From the NCBI RefSeq assembly GCF_008087665.1, contig NZ_CP042912.1, positions 2,976,001-3,040,000 of the forward strand: a DNA stretch of 64,000 nucleotides. The letters run 5' to 3'. The notes under the pieces were generated by a model that was given only the letters and a program-made list of their open reading frames with translations, did not search any database and was not told the origin of the DNA. Source of the DNA: Mariniblastus fucicola (lineage in GTDB: Bacteria > Planctomycetota > Planctomycetia > Pirellulales > Pirellulaceae). The first letter of the stretch is position 1, and each line of letters starts with the position of its first letter. Shown one piece after another: positions 9,283-17,073 of this stretch. Made by a program: the position numbers and the translations under genes.

Positions 9283-9796
9283 TCTCAACTCCGAACTGAT
9301 TGATGCTGCAGTTCTCGCAGCAAACTTCCGACGCCCATACTTTACTACCATCCAACGCTTACCACGCCGTCAAAATTATGATGCATCGTGGTGAGTAAAT
9401 TGGCTGGAACGGACAGCGGTTTGGCGTGCGAGTTCAGATCCAACAGACAGGCATTGATTCGTTCGGAGAGCGTAAAGCATTTATGACATCAAGGATAGTT
9501 ATCTTGCCTGGTGCGAACGCCGGTTCGTATCCGTCTACAGGGCCGTCGTGGCAGTTTTCCGGGGTCGCAGCGTCCGGATCTCGAAGCGAACTGGCGAAAG
9601 CTTCACTGACCCCGGATACCCCCGGATACGCGTAGGCGAAATGCCGCGAGCGATTGGCTTTTCTGGAGCTGCTCGAAACAGGCATATTTCAATGCATACA
9701 TCTTGTTGCCACGTGCTGTGGTGATGGTGTAACGTAAATATACCGTGTTTCAAAACCGGGGCGAACGCCGATGTGTAAATTCAAGGAGACAGACAA
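9283..9796. other. gene-poor divergent region upstream of the exporter and the VOC-DUF542 gene
   Basis: About 510 bases that must carry promoters for the minus-strand exporter operon and the plus-strand gene at 9797. It contains a tandem pair of CCCCGGATAC (9610-9619 and 9620-9629) and a possible regulator remnant, listed separately. I see no RNA gene. Confidence 0.45.
9434..9700 (-). pseudogene. possible remnant of an Rrf2-family regulator
   Basis: The minus-strand frame ending at 9434 contains GYEPAFAPGKITILDVINAL, close to the GGYxLAxPxxxITLxDVIxAL segment that follows the winged helix in Rrf2 regulators (NsrR, IscR). A few codons upstream, in another frame, MYALKYA resembles an Rrf2 N-terminus. 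The reading frame is broken and the C-terminal part is missing. If right, it is a decayed iron-sulfur or nitric-oxide sensing regulator beside a DUF542 gene, a common pairing. The match is short, so it may be chance. Confidence 0.3.
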
Positions 9797-10375
9797 GTGT
9801 TGGAAGCCCGTCGCACAAATACGATCCTTTACTGCGAGCGTTGGTTGGAAACCGTTCTGTTTTATCGAGAAGCGATTGGATTGCCGGCAAGTTTCGAGAA
9901 CGACTGGTTTGTTGAATTCAAGATTGCTGATTCGTCGTTTCTCAGTATTGCCAACGCTGCCAGAGCGACAATCGAACACGTGCAAGGACAAGGCGTTACG
10001 CTCAGTTGGCAAGTCGAGAATCTGCCGCAAATCAAACGCCAGCTTGATTCGCGAGAAATCCAAACTGCCGGGATCAAGCCGAGGTGGAACAGCAATGTGC
10101 TCTATTTCCACGACCCTGAAGGTCATCGAATCGAGCTTTGGGAACCGTTTCCCGAATGTTGTAATTTGGACGCCAGCATCAACTGTGACTTGGCAACCAG
10201 CGTGCCCGATTGGTTAATCGAGTACCCGATATTGTTAGCTTTGTTTCAAAAGATGGGCATCGACTATTGCTGTGGTGGCAAGTCACTGGAGACAGCGTGT
10301 TTAAAGCAGGGGCTTGACCCAACCGATGTCCTACAACAAGCCAGCGATTCGATCAGGACGTTGCGTAAAAGTTGA
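9797..10375 (+). CDS. VOC (glyoxalase-like) domain fused to DUF542/ScdA N-terminal domain
   Basis: A 192-residue fusion with a GTG start at 9797 and AAGGAG at 9783-9788. Residues 1-118 look like a vicinal-oxygen-chelate fold, with FYREAIGLP near the start and YFHDPEGHRIELWEP at 103-117. Residues 127-190 match DUF542, the N-terminal domain of RIC/YtfE/ScdA di-iron proteins, with the hallmark DYCCGG at 156-161 followed by KSLETAC. DUF542 carries redox-active cysteines used in iron-sulfur repair or nitric-oxide response. The usual di-iron hemerythrin-like domain is absent and a VOC domain stands in front instead. It appears to be monocistronic. Confidence 0.75.
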   Translation: MLEARRTNTILYCERWLETVLFYREAIGLPASFENDWFVEFKIADSSFLSIANAARATIEHVQGQGVTLSWQVENLPQIKRQLDSREIQTAGIKPRWNSNVLYFHDPEGHRIELWEPFPECCNLDASINCDLATSVPDWLIEYPILLALFQKMGIDYCCGGKSLETACLKQGLDPTDVLQQASDSIRTLRKS

Positions 10376-11169
10376 CTTCGTCTCTCCTCGGGACACAGGC
10401 GCGAACTGCTCGCAAGTTCTAAAAACAAATTGCCTGCCCTTTCCCAAATCTCCGTGTAGTCGACTGAATTGTTGATGCCCCGTGAACTCAGAAAGTGCAA
10501 AAATTGACTGGGGTAACAAAGCAGAGCCTCGCTTAGAAACCGGGGCGAGAAGCCCACGGATGCGAGGCATTGCGTCGTTGCATTGGTCATGCGTTCTGCT
10601 GACCGTGGCAACAGGCTTTTTCAATATTCATTTCTGCAGGAAATCGAAAAGAGCGGAGTCAGGGGGAAGCCCTGTACTGAAATCCACAACCGTTTGCATG
10701 CAACGACTTAGGCGAAAGGGATGATTCGTCGAAAGCATCCTGCGAGTGTGCGGGTGACAGAACTTGCCAATCCTCGTTGCCGACTGACGCAGCTTTACAG
10801 GAGTTGGCCGGCGTGTGGCCTTTACGCACGAACGCAAGAAGCAATTCTTCGTTCGGCTCGCGACTCCAGCTGACTCGACGACAACCGCGTACACGGTTTT
10901 TGAAACATGGGAGCCAGCTTCTCCCCCGGTTCGAGGACATGAATTACGGCCAGGATCGAACCCGAGTTGCGAAAATTGCAGCCAACGGTCCGGTGGCGGT
11001 TTAGAGAAAGCCAAAATTGCCCCTTAGCATTCAGGAAGTAAGCCGGAGGCAGTGCTGCACGATTCTGTCATCCAATAACACTGACTTCGTGAACCTGATT
11101 CGCAAATGGCAGTCAATTCCAAGCACAGTTTGGGAATCGATTCTCGCGTTGACATTGATCGAAGACTGA
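10376..11169. other. long region without intact gene
   Basis: About 790 bases. Open frames on both strands overlap each other and show no domain signal. Visible structure: an inverted pair GCCTCGC...GCGAGGC near 10535-10570, and a stretch from 10598 to about 10660 that resembles the 3' flank of the tRNA-Ser gene at 15108. It probably holds decayed sequence. Confidence 0.5.
10598..10664. repeat. degenerate direct repeat of the tRNA-Ser 3' flank, copy A
   Basis: Starts GCTGACCGTGGC, then contains ATTTCTGC, an AAATCGAAAA-like run and AGCGGAG, ending in a G-run. The same blocks occur in the same order, spacing and orientation at 15053-15123, where the last part is the 3' end of tRNA-Ser. Identity is partial, judged by eye. 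Confidence 0.5.
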
Positions 11170-11365
11170 GCTGCAACATCTCGTCAACGGCGGCCCGAAT
11201 CATGTGAAAGAACGGTCCACCGATCAGCGATCCAGCTGCAAAAGCAATCAACGGCAGTACGAGTTTTTTCAGCGACGCGTCGCTAAGAATCAGCGTCATG
11301 CTTCCAACCAACGCGATATAGCTCGTCTCGATGCCAGAAACGAAAATCCAGATCAAGGTCGTCAT
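11170..11365 (-). pseudogene. truncated ZIP-family metal transporter remnant
   Basis: The first about 65 codons of the frame starting at 11365 read like the N-terminal third of a ZIP zinc/iron permease: a first helix in TTLIWIFVSGIETSYIALVG, then LPLIAFAAGSLIGGPFFHMI, matching the ZIP pattern of a small-residue helix ending in HLIPEA. The downstream sequence in frame (to the stop at 11024) is not ZIP-like and has no further membrane helices, so the other helices and the metal-binding HN motifs are lost. It is a non-functional fragment unless it has been repurposed. Confidence 0.55.
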
Positions 11366-11705
11366 GGGTTCCCATGGGACAGCCGCATTCGACTGATGTT
11401 GAGGCAGCTGATGTGACTCACTTGATGCAGATACTAAGCGAGTTCCGATTTGGCAATCCGCTCCCTTGGCTGACAGGCGAGACGGTCGAGCGGTAACGCA
11501 CTAACAAAGTGTGTCTTGCGTCGTTCTGGCACACTTTCAGTTTGCACGAGTCGTGGTTGAGCTTCCAGCGCAGCAATGATCGCTGGAACAATCATCGCTG
11601 GAGTTCACCTTTGCTATTGGCACGGCTATTGCAGTTTGAGCTTTCGCAACGCCATCATTGGCGGCCGTCTATTGCTTACTTCGAAAACAAACAGCGAGAA
11701 GAAAA
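11366..11705. other. intergenic region, no gene seen
   Basis: About 340 bases. It contains direct repeats of ATCGCTGGA (near 11580 and 11595) and a weak inverted pair CCAGCG...CGCTGG, but no convincing coding frame. The promoter of the coiled-coil gene at 11706 should lie here. Confidence 0.45.
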
Positions 11706-12119
11706 ATGACTCAAAAAGTTGAATCCCCTGCCGAACTGCATGCTGACCATCGACACTGGCAAAGCGATATTTCAATGTGGAAGTTCGACATTCAGGAATG
11801 GAGATCGGAGCACGAATCAGCGCTTGAACAAATCGAACAGATTGCCGAATTGATTCGGCTGCATCAAAAAGCACTCAACGATCATGCGGATACGGTGGAA
11901 GCGATTGAGGGCGGTTTGGAATTCCATGAGCAAAACCTCGCCGCGAGCCTTCGAGATCACGCGGACTCAGACCTGGATGACGCGTTGCTTGGTGGCCACG
12001 CCGAAGAGTCGAAAAAGTTCGAAAGCCAACGCAAAGCCCACGAGCGAATCAAGAAGCACCATCACGTCGCAATGGCTCACGTGACGGCTCTCAAACATTC
12101 GCTTGAAGCCGCGATGTAG
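11706..12119 (+). CDS. hypothetical coiled-coil protein
   Basis: A 137-residue acidic, histidine-rich, almost entirely helical protein (MTQKVESPAEL start) with no membrane segment. Heptad-like spacing runs from about residue 25 to 135 (SALEQIEQIAELIRLHQKAL and AHERIKKHHHVAMAHVTALK). The ATG at 11706 follows GAGAAGAAAA. A longer frame begins at 11658 without such a site. I do not recognise a family. It stands alone in the accessory region; histidine clusters could bind metal, but that is a guess. Confidence 0.6.
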   Translation: MTQKVESPAELHADHRHWQSDISMWKFDIQEWRSEHESALEQIEQIAELIRLHQKALNDHADTVEAIEGGLEFHEQNLAASLRDHADSDLDDALLGGHAEESKKFESQRKAHERIKKHHHVAMAHVTALKHSLEAAM

Positions 12120-12567
12120 TTCGGTATTTAGTCAGTGTAGCCATTTTCGCCTGAACTTCCCGGGTGTGGACGATAAGAACTGGCGAGCTTGGATCAATCT
12201 CGACAAGGGAGTGGATGGATCCACGCAATTGGAAAAGCGGCCGTTCGAATTATGGCCTTTAAGACGTGCACTTTGTCTGGGCGGTTACGGTAGTGGCGCG
12301 CCTCCCATCCGCACAGCGGCAACCTGTTTGCCTGTCGTTCACGCAGGAGGTGTAAGCAGAATGACAATTCAGAAAACAATATTCACTCAGTTCGCAAAAT
12401 GCTTGCGAACAAAGACTGTTGCGGTGCATTGGCCTGTTGCCTCAAGTCATAGGTTTGGGCCGGCACTTGCTCTGTTCATTCATTCAACCGGTCGATGATT
12501 CATGAAAGCATATAAATTGGCGGCCGGTATTGAAACCTAAAATTTAACTTTGTCAAAAGTGAGCACC
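12120..12567. other. intergenic region with one possible small ORF
   Basis: About 450 bases between the coiled-coil gene and the lipoprotein gene. The only point of note is a consensus AGGAGG at 12345-12350, upstream of a 45-codon frame listed separately. The remaining frames have no support. Confidence 0.45.
12361..12498 (+). CDS. possible small protein, 45 residues
   Basis: ATG at 12361, preceded by a perfect AGGAGG about 10 bases upstream, opens a 45-codon frame (MTIQKTIFTQFAKCLRTKTV...). It is basic, with no membrane segment or known motif. Codons 11-17 lie on an inverted repeat TTCGCAA-AATGC-TTGCGAA. The ribosome-binding site is the only real support, so this may be spurious. Confidence 0.25.
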   Translation: MTIQKTIFTQFAKCLRTKTVAVHWPVASSHRFGPALALFIHSTGR

Positions 12568-13344
12568 ATGTACAAATTCAAGATGATTCCAGGCCTGTTC
12601 TTGATTTCGATATTGGGACTTTCTGGTTGTGGGCCATCCACGACCGAAAGCGATCAGCAAACCGAGTCTTCACACAATCCCGACATCATTCAATATGGTT
12701 CGATGCGCGAAGCGATCGGTGATCAGCAGGACCAGGGTCGAGTCCGGTTTGCAGAACTGGTTAAACAGCCGCACTGTTATGCCGTGGCCGCACTGGAAGG
12801 ATTAAAGGGTGAAGCCGCTATTGTTGATGGCGAATTGACCGTCTCGATTGTAGATGATCAAGGTCAATTGAAATCTGTTGTCGAAGATGCTGATCAACTG
12901 CAAGCAACCATGCTGGCTGGCAGTTATGTCAACCAATGGCACGATATCGCGGTAGAACAGGATGTCGCGGCCGAAGAATTTGACAAGTTTCTGGCAGAAT
13001 CGGCGGAGGCGTCAGGTGTGAGTACTGACAAGCCATTCCTGTTTACAGTGGAAGGGGATTTCAGCGACCTGCACCTGCACGTAATTAACGGGGCGTGCCC
13101 TGTTCATGCTCGGATGCAACAACAGGTGCTGCCGGCTGAAGTGAAACCGTTCGAGCAAGCCATGCCGAAAATATCCGGAACGCTGGTAGGCATTTATGCA
13201 CGGGATGCAGTCGGAAAACTGACACAGCCTGCGACGGAAACACATCGTCATTTTGTCTATGAAGACGATTCGAACCAGAAGCAAGTTGGTCATGTTGAAA
13301 AGGGTGGAATCTTAAAAGGAGCAACGTTACGAATCGCCAATTAG
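12568..13344 (+). CDS. acetolactate decarboxylase-like lipoprotein
   Basis: A 258-residue protein from the ATG at 12568. The signal peptide ends in the lipobox LSGC (C21), so it is probably anchored in a membrane on the periplasmic side. The body resembles alpha-acetolactate decarboxylase (BudA/AlsD): AALEGLKGEAAIVDGELTVS near residues 73-92 matches the family's glycine-rich hairpin. The C-terminal part contains ISGTLVGIYA, then THRHF and GHVEKG, placed like the zinc-binding HxH...H set. Known decarboxylases are cytosolic or secreted without lipid, so lipidation is odd. The substrate may differ. No acetolactate synthase is nearby. Confidence 0.6.
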   Translation: MYKFKMIPGLFLISILGLSGCGPSTTESDQQTESSHNPDIIQYGSMREAIGDQQDQGRVRFAELVKQPHCYAVAALEGLKGEAAIVDGELTVSIVDDQGQLKSVVEDADQLQATMLAGSYVNQWHDIAVEQDVAAEEFDKFLAESAEASGVSTDKPFLFTVEGDFSDLHLHVINGACPVHARMQQQVLPAEVKPFEQAMPKISGTLVGIYARDAVGKLTQPATETHRHFVYEDDSNQKQVGHVEKGGILKGATLRIAN

Positions 13345-13356
13345 TCGCCTTCAACC

Positions 13357-13761
13357 TCAGCCAAGCTGACTTACTCGCGGAGGATGATAGAGCATTTGAA
13401 TCAAGGTTCCGTCTGGATCGCGAACAAAGAAACTTCTTGATCCGTCGCGATGCGTTTTGGGCTTTCGTTCAATAGCAATGTCTGCCTGTTTCATGAAGTC
13501 GTGCCAGCGATCGACCTCTGCAGCGTTCGAAACGAAAAATCCAATGTGGTCGAGTCGTGTTTCTGACTCATCGTTTTCGACGTCAGTTCTTCGTTGTAAC
13601 GCGAAATTGTCATCGCCGGAAGTAAGAAATACATTGTCGGCGTCCGGTTGCCATTCAACCTGCATGCCGAGCACCTCGGTATAGAAAGTCAGCGTCGCGT
13701 CGAAATTGCTAAAGTTCAGCGAGACGTGTCGCATTCCGGTTATTGTCGGTCGTTCGCTCAT
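13357..13761 (-). CDS. VOC family protein (glyoxalase/dioxygenase fold)
   Basis: A 134-residue single VOC domain pair from the ATG at 13761, with GGAGAG upstream. Conserved elements are GMRHVSLNFSNFDATLTFYT near the N-terminus, LDHIGFFV at mid-length and FFVRDPDGTLIQMLY near the end. Candidate metal ligands are the H of MRHVSL, the H of LDHIGF and later acidic residues. The reaction cannot be assigned; related proteins are called glyoxalase or lactoylglutathione lyase-like. It converges on the lipoprotein gene with only 12 bases between. Confidence 0.8.
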   Translation of the reverse strand: MSERPTITGMRHVSLNFSNFDATLTFYTEVLGMQVEWQPDADNVFLTSGDDNFALQRRTDVENDESETRLDHIGFFVSNAAEVDRWHDFMKQADIAIERKPKTHRDGSRSFFVRDPDGTLIQMLYHPPRVSQLG

Positions 13762-13901
13762 GGAATCTCTCCAAGTAAGCTGCAAATTGGTTGAGCCAGT
13801 GGTTCCGTGGCCTAAGCGGTCGAATGGGTGTCAACGACATCTTTCAAAATAGAGCACCGTGATTTCCCCCCAGCAGATTTCAACACCGTTTTGAAAGTTC
13901 T

Positions 13902-14408
13902 CTAATTCGACACAATAAAACGATGGTTGATGATCTCCGTTAGATTGGGCGGGAAGAACTCCATGTCATGCGCTTTCTCTGCTGCCGCTTGAAAAGGTTT
14001 CATTGACTTTAGCACGTCGCGGCGACTGACGATTCCAAGCAGTTGATTCTTTTCGTCGACGACGGGAACGTGACGATAGCCGTGACTGACGAACAATGAA
14101 GCGGTCGAAAAGATGTCGACGTCAGGCGTAATTGAAACGGGATGACGTTTCATACAGGCCCTGACCATTTGTTCGGGCTCGGGCAGTTGATAAAACATCT
14201 CATCAGTCAGTTGCTTGAGGGCATCCTGTTCGGAGATGAATCCAATCAGAATGTTCTTGCCGTCGCGAGTTTCAACGACTGGAGCCGACGAGATTTCATG
14301 TTTCAACAAGAATTCGATCAGTTCGCTTAAAGCCAGTTCTGGCGAAACTGTGTGGACATGCGCATTCATCAAGTCGCCAGCGCTTGGGATTTTCGTTTTC
14401 GTTTTCAT
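13902..14408 (-). CDS. tandem CBS-domain protein
   Basis: A 168-residue protein of two CBS repeats (about residues 10-70 and 85-145), with SELIEFLLKHEISSAPVV in the first and LFVSHGYRHVPVVDEKNQLLGIVSRRDVL in the second. Such pairs bind adenosyl nucleotides and act as energy or redox sensors. AAGGAAT precedes the ATG at 14408. It sits directly downstream of the P-type ATPase remnant on the same strand, so it may once have belonged to a metal or universal-stress cluster. Confidence 0.85.
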   Translation of the reverse strand: MKTKTKIPSAGDLMNAHVHTVSPELALSELIEFLLKHEISSAPVVETRDGKNILIGFISEQDALKQLTDEMFYQLPEPEQMVRACMKRHPVSITPDVDIFSTASLFVSHGYRHVPVVDEKNQLLGIVSRRDVLKSMKPFQAAAEKAHDMEFFPPNLTEIINHRFIVSN

Positions 14409-14450
14409 TGCATGATTCCTTTGGTTTGATTGCGGTGAGCGAATACCCGT

Positions 14451-14666
14451 TCACGGGAGTGGCCGCCGTGCTACTTTGTCAGTTTTCGAGTCAATAATTC
14501 GCGTCGATCGAATCGTCACGGCTAGACTGTCAACCAGTATCAACACTGCTGCAGCGACTTGATGAAGCCAGCCCATAGCAGCGGCAGTCATTCCAAACAT
14601 ATTGTATTTCGCGGCGAAGACGATATTGAATTTGATCGTGCTCGTCGTGAGATTGCAGATATTCAT
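14451..14666 (-). pseudogene. C-terminal remnant of a heavy-metal P-type ATPase
   Basis: The last about 70 codons resemble the end of P1B-type metal ATPases: TIKFNIVFAAKYNMFGMTAA, then MGWLHQVAAAVLILVDSLAVTIRSTRI. That corresponds to the helix pair with conserved N and YN residues followed by the LxSSLxVxxNSxRL end. In frame upstream, only a short stretch (GTRIVDLAEAMN) could continue the family. The phosphorylation (DKTGT) and metal (CPC) motifs are nowhere nearby. With the ZIP remnant, this points to a lost metal-transport set. Confidence 0.6.
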
Positions 14667-15107
14667 GGCTTCGGCGAGGTCGACGATCCTCGTCCCATTC
14701 CAAGCTCCGTTAGCTGTTTGAGCAGCAAGTGGCGCGCCATCGGCGACAGAAACTCCGGCAACTGAGCGATCGGTCCTGCGCAGAACTCGGCGACTGCGGC
14801 AGGCTGGTCGTTAATGGCGATGTTGACTTTCGGTAGCAGCGAAGTGGCCTCGGTTTGGCCGCTGGTGATTTCGACGTCGCGTTGCTGCTCGTGATTCCAG
14901 CCGGAATCGTTTGCATGGGGGTCGTCGGGGCTAGATCCAGGCTGAAGCAAATTGGATGCTGAATTTTCCGCAGCAACCCCGCTTTGTTGTCGTGGGCGAG
15001 GTGACGATTCCTTTGCGGAATCGATCGAGACAAGGGATTCGTGGCCTCGTCCGCTGACCGTGGCCAAAGCACTTTCAGCGTCGATTTCTGCGGTAAATAG
15101 AAAACAG
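14667..15107. other. region without intact gene beside tRNA-Ser
   Basis: About 440 bases between the ATPase remnant and tRNA-Ser. Open frames on the minus strand (to 15243) have no recognisable domain and overlap the tRNA, so I do not call them. The right part (15053-15107) is the tRNA 3' flank that has a degenerate copy near 10.6 kb. Confidence 0.45.
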
Positions 15108-15123
15108 CGGAGGACACGGGGGT
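15053..15123. repeat. direct repeat copy B, spanning the tRNA-Ser 3' end and flank
   Basis: Begins GCTGACCGTGGC, continues through ATTTCTGC and AGCGGAGGAC, and enters the acceptor and T-arm of tRNA-Ser. It pairs with copy A at 10598-10664 in the same orientation. tRNA 3' ends are common attachment sites for integrative elements, and an old island between the copies is one reading. Confidence 0.45.
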
Positions 15124-15187
15124 CGAACCCGCAACCCGTGAGGGCAACTGATTTCGAATCAGCCTGCTAGCCATTCGCTTATCCTCC
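15108..15187 (-). tRNA. tRNA-Ser (anticodon CGA)
   Basis: Read on the minus strand, the acceptor GGAGGAT pairs with GTCCTCC (last pair T-G) and the discriminator is G, as expected for serine. The anticodon arm is GCTGA-TTCGAAA-TCAGT, giving CGA. A short class II variable arm GCCC-TCAC-GGGT follows. The T-arm is GCGGG-TTCGACC-CCCGT. CCA is not encoded. It decodes UCG. The 80-base length is short for serine but has the extra arm. Confidence 0.9.
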
Positions 15188-15428
15188 AGTACTGCTGTCA
15201 AAAGCAGGAGGGCGATTTCCGAAAACGGTTCGCCTGTACGCAATCATAAATCAGAAAAGGCAATTGATACAGGCCTGAGACAACAATCGAGCGCCGAATC
15301 AGATCGAGAATGGGGTAGGGCCAGCGTGCCGGGTTATGTTACTGTCGCGGAAAATCGCAGGGCCGAACCAAATCGGCTGGGATGCGTATCGGTTTACCCG
15401 CAAAGATGCGGACTTCGAATCTCCATGG

Positions 15429-16496
15429 ATGGAAACGATGTCGCGATATTGCTTTCGTATTTGTGCCGCAGTGTTTTTCACTGCGGTTTTGGCCGCTTCA
15501 GGATTGGCTCAGCAACAGTACCGTTTTGCCACCGAGAACTTTACCGTGGTCGCTCCAGACCCTGCCTTCGCCCGGCAAGTTGGTAACGAAGCCGAACGGT
15601 TTCGCAAAGAGCTCGCGATCCAGTGGATTGGCGAAGCCCTGCCAACCTGGTCGGAAAAATGCCCGATTCAGGTGAAGCTGGCGGCTCACGCGGGTGGCGA
15701 AACCAGTTTTGCGTTCATGTACAACGGCCAGCAACGTGGCGAGCCGACTGGCTGGGATATGAAGATTTTCGGCACTCCTGAACGGCTTTTGGATTCGGTA
15801 TTGCCTCACGAAGTCACTCACACGATCTTCGCGACCCATTTCCGCCGACCCCTGCCACGCTGGGCAGACGAAGGTGCTTGCACAACGGTCGAGCACGTGG
15901 CTGAAAAGAAGAAAAACCACGGGATGCTGATTCATTTCTTGACGTCGCAGCCTTCTCGCGGCATTCCGTTTAACCGCATGTTTACGATGCGAGATTACCC
16001 GCAGGATATTCTGCCGCTTTACGCTCAGGGTTATAGCGTGGCCAAATTTCTGATCATGGAAAAAGGCCGGAGGCATTTCCTGGACTACGTTCGAGCCGGA
16101 ATGGACATGGAGCAGCCGGGCCGAGAGTTGAACGCCTGGAACCGGGCGACGAAACAGTTCTACGGATATGACAGCCTTTCAGACTTACAGGTGAAGTGGG
16201 AGCGTTGGGTTGCTGACGGGAGCATCGAGAAAGCCGTTCCTTCGAACCAAACCATGCTGGCAAGTGCAAACGTTGGCCCGCGTTCAGACTTTGGCTCCAA
16301 GCTCAATCAGCACAGCCAATTGCCTCGCGCGACAACCGCCAGTGCAGCATCCGACGTCGCGGACGATGGCCGTTTGGCTTCGCTCAATGAAGGCTGGTAC
16401 GCGAAACAGATGAAAGTCGGGCGACGCTATCGCCCGGACGCTCAGGCACAGGAAAAGGCGGCTCCGACGGCTCGCAACGAGACGATTTGGCGTTAG
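15429..16496 (+). CDS. exported HExxH metalloprotease-like protein
   Basis: About 355 residues from the ATG at 15429 (an ATG at 15438 is also possible; the frame upstream lacks signal-peptide character). A signal peptide (ICAAVFFTAVLAASGLAQ) leads to a gluzincin-type domain: HEVTH at 127-131 and WADEG at 146-150, whose glutamate would be the third zinc ligand. Hence probably a periplasmic or extracellular zinc peptidase, resembling planctomycete proteins of unknown substrate. The last 100 residues are low-complexity and polar. The gene follows tRNA-Ser, divergently. Confidence 0.75.
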   Translation: METMSRYCFRICAAVFFTAVLAASGLAQQQYRFATENFTVVAPDPAFARQVGNEAERFRKELAIQWIGEALPTWSEKCPIQVKLAAHAGGETSFAFMYNGQQRGEPTGWDMKIFGTPERLLDSVLPHEVTHTIFATHFRRPLPRWADEGACTTVEHVAEKKKNHGMLIHFLTSQPSRGIPFNRMFTMRDYPQDILPLYAQGYSVAKFLIMEKGRRHFLDYVRAGMDMEQPGRELNAWNRATKQFYGYDSLSDLQVKWERWVADGSIEKAVPSNQTMLASANVGPRSDFGSKLNQHSQLPRATTASAASDVADDGRLASLNEGWYAKQMKVGRRYRPDAQAQEKAAPTARNETIWR

Positions 16497-16655
16497 GAAT
16501 TGCCAGCATTTACCTCGCTGTGAAACTTTATCGAATATTTAGTGTGTGCCGATTAAACTTTCGCTGCCGCTGGTGCCGAAGAAATGGACAGGCAAAGCTT
16601 GATGGCTTGCCAGTCACTGGGTCGAACTTTTCAAATACATCACGGAGGATAGGAC

Positions 16656-16874
16656 ATGCGTCGATTACTTTTTGCGGCGCTGTTGGCAGTTTCACTCAGC
16701 AATAGCACAGGTTGCTTCCTTGCAGCGTACGACGCCGATCCAGCAGTTCGAGCCCGACAATTGATGTACACGTCAGAAGAATTGCGACAGCTTCGCGAGG
16801 AATGGCACCGATTCTGGTTGTTGGACCAGCCGAATCACATGTACCCGTATAACACGCATGGCGGCGTGATCTAG
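16656..16874 (+). CDS. small conserved lipoprotein
   Basis: A 72-residue protein with a strong GGAGGA ribosome site 7 bases upstream. The signal peptide ends in the lipobox-like STGC at residues 17-20. The mature part is short and charged (SEELRQLREEWHRFWLLDQP) and ends in a THGG motif. It matches from memory a widespread small planctomycete protein of unknown role; that recognition is not checked here. It has its own leader and no close partner. Confidence 0.75.
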   Translation: MRRLLFAALLAVSLSNSTGCFLAAYDADPAVRARQLMYTSEELRQLREEWHRFWLLDQPNHMYPYNTHGGVI

Positions 16875-17073
16875 TTGCGGAACAGGCTAAAGAGCAAGCG
16901 AGCCTTTGTTGCGCGAGTGGCAGGGGCTTGTTTTGTGCGCCGTGTGCAAGGGCAACGGTCTGACGACGGGCTGGGCGGATGCAATCACGGGCTGCGGCCA
17001 ATCTCGCCGTGGACGGTTGGCGTGTGCAGGGGTGCTGAACGAGCCAAAGCGTTCGTCCGTAGGTGTTCAGTCG

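Noticed and set aside
10264-10611. 115-codon minus-strand frame overlapping the VOC-DUF542 gene end
   Set aside because: It overlaps a well supported gene and the inverted repeat near 10.55 kb; likely a repeat-derived frame.
10640-10740. Possible second tRNA next to direct-repeat copy A
   Set aside because: The acceptor and anticodon arms cannot be paired; only the 3' flank resembles tRNA-Ser. I kept it as a repeat, not an RNA gene.
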